The notes under the pieces are model-generated. The model was given only the letters and a program-made list of their open reading frames with translations, was not told the origin of the DNA and did no database searches. DNA of 64,000 nucleotides. Source: Streptomyces griseofuscus. Lineage in GTDB: Bacteria; Actinomycetota; Actinomycetes; Streptomycetales; Streptomycetaceae. This document shows positions 38,311-46,711 of the stretch, piece after piece. The position numbers and the translations under genes are program-made. How positions within the stretch are numbered: position 1 is the first letter of the stretch; each line of letters opens with the position of its first letter. The DNA lies in NCBI RefSeq assembly GCF_014673495.1, contig NZ_CP051006.1, forward strand, positions 7,005,001-7,069,000, read 5' to 3'.

Positions 38311-39213
38311 ATGTTGAACCTGGAGCGCCTGCGCACCCTGGACGCCCTGGCCCGGCACGGCTCGGTCAGTGCCGCGGCCGACGCGCTGCATGTCACCACG
38401 TCCGCCGTCTCCCAGCAGCTGGGCAAGCTGGAACGCGAGATCAACCAGCAGCTCCTCGCCAAGAACGGCCGGGGGGTACGGCTCACCGACGCCGGCCGGC
38501 TGCTCTCGGAGCACGCGGCGCGCATCCTGTCGCAGGTGGAGCTGGCCGAGTCGGATCTGGAGGCGCATCGCGGGCAGGTCGTCGGCGAGCTGCGTCTCTC
38601 CGCCTTCCCCACCGCCGCCCGGGGGCTGTTCCCGGTGGCGCTGCGGGCGCTGCGCGCCGAGCACCCGGGGCTGCGGGTGCGCTCCAGCGAGCTGGAGCCG
38701 GAGCAGGGCATCGCCGCCGTGGTGCGCGGCGACCTCGATCTCGCGGTGGTCCTGGACTGGTACAACAAGCCGATGCCGGTGCCCGAAGGACTGGTCAAGG
38801 CGCCGCTCCTGGACGATCCGGCCGAGGTCGCCATGCCCGCCGGACACCGGCTCGCCGACCGTGAGGAGGTGGACCTCGCCGAGTTCGCCGAGGACGAGTG
38901 GATCACCTGGGGCGAGGGCGAGTTCTGCCACGAGTGGCTGATGTTCACCCTGCGCTCCAAGGGCGTCGAGCCGATCGTCGGCCATCGCGCGGGCGAGACG
39001 CACACCCAACTCCAGCTGGTGTCGGCCGGGTTGGGGGTGTGCATCGCCCCGCTGCTGGGCCGCCACCCGGTGCCGGACGGCGTGGTCCTCGTACCGCTCA
39101 CCCAGCGGGTGCGCCGGCACGTCTATGTCATCTGGCGGGCCGACGCCGACCGCCGGCCCTCCATCCGCGCGGCGGTCGAGGCCCTGCGCACGGCCGCGCG
39201 GCAGGTCGACTGA
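38311..39213 (+). CDS. LysR-family transcriptional regulator
   Basis: A 300-residue LysR protein. The N-terminal HTH is LNLERLRTLDALARHGSVSA, AADALHVTTSAVSQQLGKLE (residues 2-45). Residues 90-295 are the effector-binding domain (LRLSAFPTAARGLFPVALRA, LQLVSAGLGVCIAPLLGRHP). Divergent transcription from the EamA exporter suggests it activates export when an effector, possibly the exported metabolite, accumulates. This mirrors the ArgP/LysG-LysE and similar pairs. Leaderless ATG at 38311. Confidence 0.9.
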   Translation: MLNLERLRTLDALARHGSVSAAADALHVTTSAVSQQLGKLEREINQQLLAKNGRGVRLTDAGRLLSEHAARILSQVELAESDLEAHRGQVVGELRLSAFPTAARGLFPVALRALRAEHPGLRVRSSELEPEQGIAAVVRGDLDLAVVLDWYNKPMPVPEGLVKAPLLDDPAEVAMPAGHRLADREEVDLAEFAEDEWITWGEGEFCHEWLMFTLRSKGVEPIVGHRAGETHTQLQLVSAGLGVCIAPLLGRHPVPDGVVLVPLTQRVRRHVYVIWRADADRRPSIRAAVEALRTAARQVD

Positions 39214-39279
39214 CCGGGGGCGCCGGAGTGCTCGCGGTGCTCCGATCTTCCTGGCGGAGAGTCGAGTTGAGGAAGCGGG

Positions 39280-39744
39280 TCAGCCGAGCTTGCGGAAGTC
39301 CCAGGAGACGATCCGCTCCGGCACCAGCCGCGCCCACGCGTGCCGGCCGTCGTGCGGCAGCTCGTCCAGGCCGAAGTACTTGCGGGCGAACGCCACCTCC
39401 ACCGGCGCGAGTTCGGGGCACGGCAGCCCGGTGCGGGGCGCCTCGCCGACGGACTCCACCCGGCCCGCCAGCTCGGCCCCGCGCAACTCGCCGTACTCCT
39501 CGCCCGAGTCGACCACCACCGCCACCCGGGGGTCGCGGCCGAGCTGGGCCCAACGGCGGCTGCGCACCAGTGAGTAGAGCCACAGCGCGCCGCCGTCCCA
39601 GAGGAACCAGAGCGCGCTCGCGTGCGGGGTGCCGTCGGCGGAGACGGTCGCGACCCGGCAGGTGCGCTGTCCCGCCAGGAACGCGTCCAGTTCGCCGGGC
39701 GACATCATGATCCTGCGGCCCCGGCGCTGCTCGGTGACGGACAT
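39280..39744 (-). CDS. PPOX-class F420/FMN-dependent oxidoreductase-like protein
   Basis: A 154-residue split-barrel flavin or deazaflavin protein: SPGELDAFLAGQRTCRVATV, SADGTPHASALWFLWDGGAL, WLYSLVRSRRWAQLGRDPRV, and AVVVDSGEEYGELRGAELAG. The short form and RxxVATVSADGxPHxxxxW pattern fit F420-binding PPOX proteins common in actinobacteria. ATG 39744 is preceded by GAGGAGG. It is a single gene; the substrate is unknown. The region just upstream holds a short TCGTCGTAC tandem repeat (about 39752-39783). Confidence 0.82.
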   Translation of the reverse strand: MSVTEQRRGRRIMMSPGELDAFLAGQRTCRVATVSADGTPHASALWFLWDGGALWLYSLVRSRRWAQLGRDPRVAVVVDSGEEYGELRGAELAGRVESVGEAPRTGLPCPELAPVEVAFARKYFGLDELPHDGRHAWARLVPERIVSWDFRKLG

Positions 39745-39911
39745 GCGGCCTCCTCGTCGTCGTACTCGTCGTACTCGCCGTACCGGAAAACCCCTTCGTC
39801 GGTGATCCTCTGACATCACGTCAGGAAAGGGAACAGCCCGGCCCCCCTCGTCTTCCCTCTCCCGCGCACGGCCGTTACTCTCACCGCCCCGGCTCCGGCG
39901 AAAGGCACGCG

Positions 39912-40562
39912 ATGGCGGCGTATGTGCGACTGGGCGACCTCCTCGATCCCGCGCACACCGTGCTGCTGACCGTGGAGTGCCAGCGGGGGGTGGTGGGACC
40001 GGACGCCGCGCTGCCCGAACTCGCCCGCGCGGCCCGCTCCTCGGGGGCCCTCGGCAATGTCGCCCGGCTGGTCGACGGCGCGCACCGGGCCGGTGTCCAG
40101 GTGATCCACGCGATCGCCGAGCGCCGCCCGGACGGCCGGGGCGCGAGCCGCAACGCCCGGCTGTTCCGCGCCGCCGAACGGCTTCCCGTGCACCAGCTGT
40201 CCGGCAGCACGGCGGTGCGGGTCGCGCCGCCGATCGAGGTGGCCGAGGAGGATCTGGTCGTACGACGGCTGCACGGGCTGTCCCCGCTGCACGGGACCGG
40301 TGTCGACGCCCTGCTGCGCAACCTCGGCTGCCACACCCTGATCGTCACCGGCGTCTCGGCCAACGTGGCGATCCCCAACGCGGTGTTCGACGCGGTCAAC
40401 CTCGGCTACGCCGCCGTCGTCCCGGCCGATGCCATCGCGGGGGTGCCCGCCGACTACACCGCCGCGATGATCCGCCACACCCTCGCCCTGGTCGCCACCG
40501 TCACGACCACCGGCGAGGTGCTCGGCCGCCTCGGGCCCCCGCGCCGCGGCCGGCCCCAGTAA
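39912..40562 (+). CDS. Isochorismatase-fold protein lacking the usual catalytic triad
   Basis: A 216-residue protein with the isochorismatase/cysteine hydrolase fold: HTVLLTVECQRGVVGPDAAL at the N-terminus, VQVIHAIAERRPDGRG, and HTLIVTGVSANVAIPNAVFD followed by AVNLGYAAVVPADAIAG. Against the family, the Asp of DxQ is Glu22, the central Lys is Arg118/119, and the nucleophile Cys is Ala153. True isochorismatases also lack the Cys, but the other two changes are unusual. A vinyl-ether hydrolase, another reaction or a binding role are open. ATG 39912. It is 9 nt before the HipA-like gene, so the two are co-transcribed. Confidence 0.8.
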   Translation: MAAYVRLGDLLDPAHTVLLTVECQRGVVGPDAALPELARAARSSGALGNVARLVDGAHRAGVQVIHAIAERRPDGRGASRNARLFRAAERLPVHQLSGSTAVRVAPPIEVAEEDLVVRRLHGLSPLHGTGVDALLRNLGCHTLIVTGVSANVAIPNAVFDAVNLGYAAVVPADAIAGVPADYTAAMIRHTLALVATVTTTGEVLGRLGPPRRGRPQ

Positions 40563-40571
40563 CCTGGGGCG

Positions 40572-41336
40572 ATGCTCAAGGAAGTCACCGCGACCCGCTA
40601 CATCACGCCGCTGCGTGAGGGCGGCTCGCTGCCGGGGCTCGTCGAGGCCGACGACCTCGGGACCTACGTCATCAAGTTCACCGGAGCCGGGCAGGGCCGC
40701 AAGACCCTGGTCGCCGAGGTGGTGTGCGGCGAACTCGCCCGGCGCCTCGGCTTCCGCACCCCCCGCCTGGTCACCGTCGAACTGGACTCCGTGCTCGGGC
40801 TCGGCGAACCCGAGCAGCAGGTGCAGGACCTGCTGCGGGGCAGCGGCGGCACCAACCTCGGCATGGACTTCCTCTCCGGCGCCCTCGGCTACGACCCGCT
40901 CGCCTTCGCGGTGAGCCCCGAGGAGGCCGGGCGGATCGTCTGGTTCGACGCGCTGATCAACAACGTGGACCGCTCCTGGCGCAACCCCAACCTCCTGGTC
41001 CACCGGGGCGAGCTGTGGCTCATCGACCACGGCGCCACCATGATCTGGCACCACAACTGGCCCGCCGCCGAGAAGTCCGCGAGCCGCCCCTACGACGCCG
41101 CCGAGCACGCCCTCGCCGGCTTCGCCCCGGACCTCGCCGCGGCCGCGGCCGACCTCGCGCCCCGCGTCACCGAGGAGCTGCTCGCCGAGGTCACCGCCGA
41201 GATCCCGGACGCCTGGCTCACCGGCGAACCCGGCTTCGACACCCCGGACGAGCTGCGCCGGGCCTACGCCCGCCCGCTGCTCGCCCGCGCGGCCGTCATC
41301 GCCGAGCGCATCACCGGCACCCAGGAGGACAAGTGA
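40572..41336 (+). CDS. HipA-like kinase
   Basis: A 254-residue protein with a HipA-type kinase core. Lys35 (TYVIKFTG) is the ATP lysine, Glu49/54 lie in the next helix, and NNVDRSWRNPNLLVHRGELW holds the catalytic loop with Asp133, Arg134 and Asn138/140; Asp152 in LIDHGATMIWHH is the metal-binding DFD-like Asp. It is shorter than HipA (about 440 residues) and no HipB antitoxin is adjacent. The target of phosphorylation is unknown. ATG 40572, overlapping the DUF3037 gene by 4 nt (GTGA). Confidence 0.8.
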   Translation: MLKEVTATRYITPLREGGSLPGLVEADDLGTYVIKFTGAGQGRKTLVAEVVCGELARRLGFRTPRLVTVELDSVLGLGEPEQQVQDLLRGSGGTNLGMDFLSGALGYDPLAFAVSPEEAGRIVWFDALINNVDRSWRNPNLLVHRGELWLIDHGATMIWHHNWPAAEKSASRPYDAAEHALAGFAPDLAAAAADLAPRVTEELLAEVTAEIPDAWLTGEPGFDTPDELRRAYARPLLARAAVIAERITGTQEDK

Positions 41337-41782
41337 GCGAGACCCACATCCACATGGCCGGCCATGTGACCGAGCGCCACATCACCCGGGCCGGCCAGGG
41401 CGGCGACCGGGACGTCTTCGAGTACGCCCTGATCAGGGTCGTACCCCGGATCGAACGCGGCGAGTGCCTCAACGCGGGCGTGGCCGTCTACTGCCGCGCC
41501 CGGGGCTACGTCGGCGCCCGTACCCACCTGGACGAGGACCGGCTGCGCGCCCTGGACCCGGCGGCCGACGCGGCCGGGATCAGGGCGGCGCTCACCGCGA
41601 TCGAGCGGCACTGTGCGGGCGGCCCGGAGGCCGGGCAGGCGGCCGGGGACGACGCCGGGCGGCGTTTTCGCTGGCTGATCGCGCCCCGCTCCACCGTGGT
41701 CCAGCCCGGCCCGGTGCACACCGGCCTGACCGCCGACCCGGTCGCCGAGACGGAGCGATTGCTGGACCTCCTGGTGAGGTAA
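41333..41782 (+). CDS. DUF3037 family protein
   Basis: A 149-residue protein. The core DVFEYALIRVVPRIERGECL, NAGVAVYCRARGYVGARTHL, RFRWLIAPRSTVVQPGPVHT matches DUF3037. The first 25 residues are His-rich (ETHIHMAGHVTERHITRAGQ). GTG 41333 overlaps the stop of the HipA-like gene and GGAGGAC lies upstream. The DUF3037/HipA-like pair is seen in other bacteria, which implies that the two proteins act together, but the biochemical role of DUF3037 is unknown. Confidence 0.84.
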   Translation: MSETHIHMAGHVTERHITRAGQGGDRDVFEYALIRVVPRIERGECLNAGVAVYCRARGYVGARTHLDEDRLRALDPAADAAGIRAALTAIERHCAGGPEAGQAAGDDAGRRFRWLIAPRSTVVQPGPVHTGLTADPVAETERLLDLLVR

Positions 41783-41807
41783 TGGATCACAACGGCCGGA
41801 TGAGCCG

Positions 41808-41836
41808 TTGACACCGGGTGCCAGGGCTTCTAGCGT
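41808..41836 (+). promoter_or_regulatory. Housekeeping promoter of the SDR operon
   Basis: TTGACA (41808-41813), a 17-nt spacer and TAGCGT (41831-41836) form a consensus-like vegetative promoter (HrdB type) 96 nt before fabG. The leader then carries GAGGAG before ATG 41932. Confidence 0.8.
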
Positions 41837-41931
41837 CGTGTGGGCTGAAGATACTAAGCGGTCGCTCACCGCACCGGAAGGCCCTCGCGAAGGGTCGTAC
41901 GGGTTCTCTCAAGGGCGAGGAGAAACAGCAC

Positions 41932-42693
41932 ATGTCCACCACTGAACAGCGGGTCGCGGTCGTCACGGGCGGCGCGCGCGGCATCGGCGCCGCCACCGCC
42001 GTACGGCTGGCCGCCGAGGGCCGCGCGGTCGCCGTGATCGACCTGGACGAGGCCGCCTGCAAGGACACCGTCGAGAAGATCACCGCGGCCGGCGGCAAGG
42101 CCGTCGCGGTCGGCGCCGACGTCTCCGACGAGGCGCAGGTCGAGGCCGCCGTCGCCCGGATCGTCGCGGAGCTGGGCGCCCCGACGATCCTGGTCAACAA
42201 CGCGGGCGTGCTGCGCGACAACCTGCTGTTCAAGATGAGCGTCTCCGACTGGGACACCGTCCTGAACGTGCATCTGCGCGGCTCGTTCCTGATGACCAAG
42301 GCCGTGCAGAAGCACATGGTCGACGCCGGCTTCGGGCGGGTCGTCAACCTGTCCTCCTCCTCGGCGCTCGGCAACCGCGGCCAGGCCAACTACTCGGCCG
42401 CCAAGGCGGGTCTCCAGGGCTTCACCAAGACCCTCGCCATCGAGCTCGGCAAGTTCGGCATCACCGCCAACGCCGTCGCCCCCGGTTTCATCGCCACCGA
42501 GATGACCAAGGCCACCGCCGACCGCGTCGGCATGGGCTTCGAGGACTTCAAGAAGGCCGCCGCGGGCGCCATCCCCGTGCAGCGCGTCGGTGAGCCCGAG
42601 GACATCGCCAACGCCATCGCCTTCTTCACGGGCGAGGCGGCCGGATTCGTCTCCGGCCAGGTGCTGTACGTCGCCGGCGGACCGCTCGACTAG
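41932..42693 (+). CDS. fabG: 3-oxoacyl-ACP reductase-like SDR (FabG type)
   Basis: A 253-residue classical short-chain dehydrogenase/reductase. The cofactor site is VVTGGARGIGAATAVRLAAE; NNAG is present in LVNNAGVLRDN; the catalytic residues are Ser near 142 (NLSSSSALGN) and YSAAK (Tyr/Lys). The end (AGFVSGQVLYVAGGPLD) is FabG-like. NADP(H) is likely. Named by similarity to FabG; a dedicated fatty-acid role is not shown because no acyl carrier or synthase gene is near, and the substrate could be another ketone. Confidence 0.86.
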   Translation: MSTTEQRVAVVTGGARGIGAATAVRLAAEGRAVAVIDLDEAACKDTVEKITAAGGKAVAVGADVSDEAQVEAAVARIVAELGAPTILVNNAGVLRDNLLFKMSVSDWDTVLNVHLRGSFLMTKAVQKHMVDAGFGRVVNLSSSSALGNRGQANYSAAKAGLQGFTKTLAIELGKFGITANAVAPGFIATEMTKATADRVGMGFEDFKKAAAGAIPVQRVGEPEDIANAIAFFTGEAAGFVSGQVLYVAGGPLD

Positions 42694-42705
42694 GGGACAG
42701 CGCAC

Positions 42706-43470
42706 ATGACTTCCGCAGAACTCCCGCCCCTGTCCGGCAAGGTCGCCCTCGTCACCGGCGCCAGCCGCGGCATCGGCTACGGCGTCGCCGAGGCCCTCGT
42801 CGCGCGCGGCGACCGGGTGTGCATCACCGGCCGCAACGAGGACGCGCTCAAGGAGGCCGTCGTCAAGCTCGGCGCCGAGCGGGTCATCGGCGTGGCCGGC
42901 AAGGCCCACGACCTCGACCACCAGAGCGAGGCCGTCGAGCGCACCATGGAGGCCTTCGGCCGCCTCGACCACCTGGTCAACAACGCGGGCACCAACCCGG
43001 TGTTCGGGCCCATCGCGGACCTGGACCTGAACGTCGCCCGCAAGGTCTTCGAGACCAATGTGATCTCCGCCCTCGGCTTCGCCCAGAAGACCTGGCACGC
43101 CTGGCAGAAGGACAACGGCGGCGCGATCGTCAACATCGCCTCGATCGCGGGCCTCGCGCCCTCGCCGTTCATCGGCGCCTACGGCGTCAGCAAGGCCGCG
43201 ATGATCAACCTGACCCAGCAGCTGGCGCACGAGTTCGCGCCGAAGGTGCGGGTCAACGCGATCGCCCCGGCCGTGGTCAAGACCAAGTTCGCCCAGGCCC
43301 TGTACGAGGGCCGCGAGGAGGAGGCCGCCGCCTCCTACCCGCTGGGCCGGCTCGGTGTGCCGTCCGACATCGGCGGCGCCGCGGCATTCCTCACCTCCGC
43401 GCAGTCCGACTGGGTCACCGGTCAGACCCTCGTGGTGGACGGTGGACTCTTCCTCAACGCCGGGGTGTGA
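42706..43470 (+). CDS. SDR family oxidoreductase
   Basis: A 254-residue short-chain dehydrogenase. VALVTGASRGIGYGVAEALV is the cofactor site; LVNNAGTNPVFG, IVNIASIAGLAPSPFIG and YGVSKAAMINLTQ supply the Ser-Tyr-Lys residues; VTGQTLVVDGGLFLNAGV is the usual C-terminus. It is 12 nt after the fabG-like gene and forms an operon with it. The two differ strongly in sequence, so this is not a recent tandem duplication. Confidence 0.9.
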   Translation: MTSAELPPLSGKVALVTGASRGIGYGVAEALVARGDRVCITGRNEDALKEAVVKLGAERVIGVAGKAHDLDHQSEAVERTMEAFGRLDHLVNNAGTNPVFGPIADLDLNVARKVFETNVISALGFAQKTWHAWQKDNGGAIVNIASIAGLAPSPFIGAYGVSKAAMINLTQQLAHEFAPKVRVNAIAPAVVKTKFAQALYEGREEEAAASYPLGRLGVPSDIGGAAAFLTSAQSDWVTGQTLVVDGGLFLNAGV

Positions 43471-43479
43471 AACCACCTC

Positions 43480-43513
43480 CCGGGCGCCGGATTCCGGACG
43501 GGCCGGCGCCTGG
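43480..43513 (+). terminator. Terminator hairpin after the SDR operon
   Basis: CCGGGCGCCGG (43480-43490) pairs with CCGGCGCCTGG (43503-43513), one mismatch, 10 nt after the stop. No T-run. Confidence 0.6.
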
Positions 43514-43656
43514 GACACCGCACAGCGGACACCGGGGAGGATGACAACGTCGTCATCGCTTTTTGGATCAAGTGGCCATGTTCCAAGGGAGGTTGGGCGC
43601 ACTGACGCTGCGGTAGGGTCTGCCGACCTTGGTAGGCGGATCGAGGAGCGTGCGCG

Positions 43657-45237
43657 TTGTTCAACCGGAACCGATTCCTGCGGAGAGTCGCGGCGATCGC
43701 GTCCGTGTCGCTGGTGGCCGGCGGCTGCGGGCTGCTGTCCGACGGGGACTCGGGCGGTGGGGGCCCGATCGTGGTCGGCACCACCAGCGCGCCCAGCACC
43801 CTGGACCCGGCCGGCGCCTGGGACGGATCCTGGGAGCTGTACCGGAACATCTACCAGACGCTCCTCGCCTACCCGAACGGCGCGACGGCCCCCCAGCCCG
43901 ACGCCGCCCAGAGCTGCTCCTTCGCCGACTCGTCGAGCCGCACCTACCGCTGCACGCTGCGCGCGGGCCTGAAGTTCGCCGACGGCGACCCGCTGAACGC
44001 CGAGGCGGTCAAGTACTCCGTCGACCGCATCCGCGCCATCAACGCCGCGGCCGGGCCCGCGGGGCTGCTCGGCAGCCTCGACAGCGTCGACACCTCCGGC
44101 GACCGCGAGGTCGTCTTCCACCTCGGCAAGTCCGACGCCACCTTCCCGTTCGTGCTGGCCACCCCGGCCCTGTCGATCGTGGACCCGAAGGACTACCCGG
44201 CCCGCGCCCTGCGCAAGGGCTCCGGGGCCGACGGCTCGGGGCCGTACAGGCTCCAGTCGTACCAGGAGGGCCGGCAGGCCGTCCTGACCAGCAACGGCAA
44301 CTACCACGGCTTCGCCCAGCGGCAGAACGACGCGGTGACCATCCGCTACTTCCAGGACTCCGCCGGCATGGTCAAGGCGCTGCGCGACAAGCAGATCGAC
44401 GTCACCTACCGCGGCCTCGCCGCCGACGACATCCTCGCGCTCCAGCAGCAGGGCAACTCCGGCCTCCAGCTCGTGGACGGCGCCGGCACGGACATCAGCT
44501 ACCTGGTCCTCGACCCCAAGGACCCCTGGGCCGGGCGGCCCGCCGTGCGCAAGGCGATCGCCCAGCTCGTGGACCGGGGCGCGATCGCCCACAAGGTCTA
44601 CAAGGACACCGTCGACCCGCTGTACTCGATGGTCCCCAAGGGCCTCGTCGGCCACACCACCGCCTTCTTCGACGAGTACGGCGACCCGAGCAACGGCAAG
44701 GCGCGGACGATCCTCCAGGACGCGGGCATCCACCAGAAGGTCCCGCTGACCCTCTGGTACACCACCGACCGGTACGGCTCCGAGACCGCCCTGATGTTCA
44801 ACGAGCTGAAGCGGCAGCTGGAGGGCTCCGGGCTGTTCACGGTCACCCTCAAGAGCCGCCCCTGGAAGAGCTATGTGGTCGGCTACCAGAAGGGCGAGTA
44901 CCCGGTGTTCGGCCGCGGCTGGTCCCCGGACTTCCCCGACGCCGACAACTTCATCGCGCCCTTCACCGGCGCGCACAACGCGCTCGGCACGCCCTACCCG
45001 GCCAAGGACATCACCGCCCGGCTGCTGCCGCACTCGCGGGCCCAGAGCGACCGCGCCAAGACGGTCGGCGACATGGAGCAGGCCCAGCGGATCATCGCGG
45101 GCGACGCCCAGTTGCTGCCGCTGTGGCAGGGGCGGCAGTACGTGGCGGCCAGCGACGACATATCCGGTGGCGAGCAGGCGCTCGACCCCTCGACGATCAT
45201 GATGATGTGGACACTGCACCGTAAAACCAGCTGGTGA
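43657..45237 (+). CDS. Peptide/nickel-type ABC transporter substrate-binding lipoprotein
   Basis: A 526-residue extracellular solute-binding protein family 5 (DppA/OppA-like). The signal has RRVAAIASVSLVAGGC with lipid-attached Cys24. TTSAPSTLDPAGAWDGSWEL, FADGDPLNAEAVKYSVDRIR and GSGPYRLQSYQEGRQ are family signatures. It binds oligopeptides or similar molecules, but no permease or ATPase genes are near, so it must use components encoded elsewhere or act alone. Start is TTG 43657 after GAGGAG with 8-nt spacing; no ATG fits the signal peptide. Confidence 0.87.
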   Translation: MFNRNRFLRRVAAIASVSLVAGGCGLLSDGDSGGGGPIVVGTTSAPSTLDPAGAWDGSWELYRNIYQTLLAYPNGATAPQPDAAQSCSFADSSSRTYRCTLRAGLKFADGDPLNAEAVKYSVDRIRAINAAAGPAGLLGSLDSVDTSGDREVVFHLGKSDATFPFVLATPALSIVDPKDYPARALRKGSGADGSGPYRLQSYQEGRQAVLTSNGNYHGFAQRQNDAVTIRYFQDSAGMVKALRDKQIDVTYRGLAADDILALQQQGNSGLQLVDGAGTDISYLVLDPKDPWAGRPAVRKAIAQLVDRGAIAHKVYKDTVDPLYSMVPKGLVGHTTAFFDEYGDPSNGKARTILQDAGIHQKVPLTLWYTTDRYGSETALMFNELKRQLEGSGLFTVTLKSRPWKSYVVGYQKGEYPVFGRGWSPDFPDADNFIAPFTGAHNALGTPYPAKDITARLLPHSRAQSDRAKTVGDMEQAQRIIAGDAQLLPLWQGRQYVAASDDISGGEQALDPSTIMMMWTLHRKTSW

Positions 45238-45343
45238 GCGGCGGGGAGGGACCTTCGGGGTCGCGTTGTCAGTGGTCGCCTGTAGGTTCTGAATCCTGAA
45301 GTGACCGCACGCGGTAATTGATCGACATCGTGAGGACGTTGAC

Positions 45344-46027
45344 GTGACCGACATCGCCATGCTGCCCGAGTCCTGGCGCGGGGTTCTGGGCGACGAACTG
45401 GAGCAGCCCTACTTCAAGGAGCTGACCGAGTTCGTCGAGGAGGAGCGGGCGAAGGGCCCTGTCTACCCGCCGCGCGAGGAGGTCTTCGCCGCGCTGGAGG
45501 CCACGCCGTACGACAAGGTGAAGGTCCTCGTCCTCGGCCAGGACCCGTATCACGGCGAGGGCCAGGGCCACGGGCTGTGCTTCTCGGTCCGTCCGGGTGT
45601 GAAGACCCCGCCCTCGCTGCGCAACATCTACAAGGAGATGCAGGCCGAACTGGACCTGCCGGTCCCGGACAACGGCTATCTGATGCCCTGGGCCCAGCAG
45701 GGTGTGCTGCTGCTCAACGCGGTTCTCACCGTGCGGGCCGGGGAGGCCAACTCGCACAAGGGCAAGGGCTGGGAGAAGTTCACCGACGCCGTGATCCGCG
45801 CGGTGGCCTCCCGTTCCGACCCGGCGGTGTTCGTGCTGTGGGGCAACTACGCGCAGAAGAAGCTCCCGCTGATCGACGAGGAGCGGCATGTGGTGGTCAA
45901 GGGCGCGCACCCCTCCCCGCTGTCCGCGAAGAAGTTCTTCGGCTCCCGCCCCTTCACGCAGATCAACGAGGCGATCGCCCGCCAGGGCCATGAGGCGATC
46001 GACTGGCGCATCCCGAACCTGGGCTGA
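45344..46027 (+). CDS. ung: Uracil-DNA glycosylase
   Basis: A 227-residue family 1 enzyme that removes uracil from DNA in base excision repair. The water-activating loop GQDPYHGEGQGHGLCFSV (Asp67) and the C-terminal HPSPLSAKKFFGSRPF loop with its catalytic His are intact. YLMPWAQQGVLLLNAVLTVR is also typical. GTG 45344 is preceded by GAGGA. It is a single gene. Streptomyces genomes often have two ung copies; this is a complete one. Confidence 0.96.
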   Translation: MTDIAMLPESWRGVLGDELEQPYFKELTEFVEEERAKGPVYPPREEVFAALEATPYDKVKVLVLGQDPYHGEGQGHGLCFSVRPGVKTPPSLRNIYKEMQAELDLPVPDNGYLMPWAQQGVLLLNAVLTVRAGEANSHKGKGWEKFTDAVIRAVASRSDPAVFVLWGNYAQKKLPLIDEERHVVVKGAHPSPLSAKKFFGSRPFTQINEAIARQGHEAIDWRIPNLG

Positions 46028-46037
46028 CGGTGGCGTC

Positions 46038-46069
46038 GGCGCCGCCTGACCGGTAATCCGGGCGGCGCC
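46038..46069 (+). terminator. Terminator hairpin after ung
   Basis: GGCGCCGCC (46038-46046) pairs perfectly with GGCGGCGCC (46061-46069). It starts 11 nt after the ung stop and ends 12 nt before the next gene. Confidence 0.65.
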
Positions 46070-46080
46070 GGTTAGCGTCG

Positions 46081-46620
46081 GTGCACGACAGCGGACGATC
46101 GCCGGAGGACGCGGTGGCGGAGCGACGGGAACAGACGGCCCTGGACGAGGTGCTGACGCGGATCGGCCAGGTCGTGATGCTGCACCACGCCGGTGACCGC
46201 GAGGAGGCCCGCAGCCGCTTCCTCGACCTGTGGACGGAGATCGGCGAGGACGGGGACCCGCTGCACCGGTGCACCCTGGCGCACTACCTCGCCGACACCC
46301 AGGACGACCCCGCCGACGAACTCGCCTGGGACCTGCGGGCCTTGACGGCGGCCCGGGAGCTGCCCGACGGCGACCCCCGGGGCGTACCGGGCTTCTTCCC
46401 CTCCCTTCACCTCAACCTGGCCGCGGACTACGTGAAACTGGGCCGCACCGAGGCCGCCCGCACCCACCTCGACCAGGCCCGCACCGCCGCGGACGCCCTC
46501 GCGGACGACGGGTACGGCGAGGGCGTCCGGGCGGCGATCGGCCGACTGGAACTGCGGCTGGAGAAGGACGGCCCGGGAAACGGCGGACCCTGGGGACCGC
46601 CTCGGCAGAGACCCAGTTGA
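46081..46620 (+). CDS. Tetratricopeptide-like protein
   Basis: A 179-residue soluble helical protein. LTRIGQVVMLHHAGDREEAR, SRFLDLWTEIGEDGDPLHRC and LNLAADYVKLGRTEAARTHL, DQARTAADALADDGYGEGVR have the A-x4-G-x7-A helix-pair spacing of TPR motifs. Similar small proteins are common in Streptomyces with no assigned function. GTG 46081 starts directly after a likely promoter region. No other information comes from its neighbours. Confidence 0.72.
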   Translation: MHDSGRSPEDAVAERREQTALDEVLTRIGQVVMLHHAGDREEARSRFLDLWTEIGEDGDPLHRCTLAHYLADTQDDPADELAWDLRALTAARELPDGDPRGVPGFFPSLHLNLAADYVKLGRTEAARTHLDQARTAADALADDGYGEGVRAAIGRLELRLEKDGPGNGGPWGPPRQRPS

Positions 46621-46711
46621 GGGAGCGGGGCGGGTCGCGTACGGGGCGGTGAGGGGGAGGGCGTCGGCTCACCCAGGCCGGACGGGGTGGCCGGGCGCCC
46701 TGTCGCCCCGT

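Noticed and set aside
39752..39783. TCGTCGTAC tandem repeat as a possible integration site
   Set aside because: Only a few short, imperfect units in a promoter gap and no integrase or tRNA nearby.
41866..45360. Antisense frame of about 1160 codons across fabG, SDR and the binding protein
   Set aside because: It spans several real genes and gene ends on the opposite strand, which no real gene would do; it is a codon-bias artefact.
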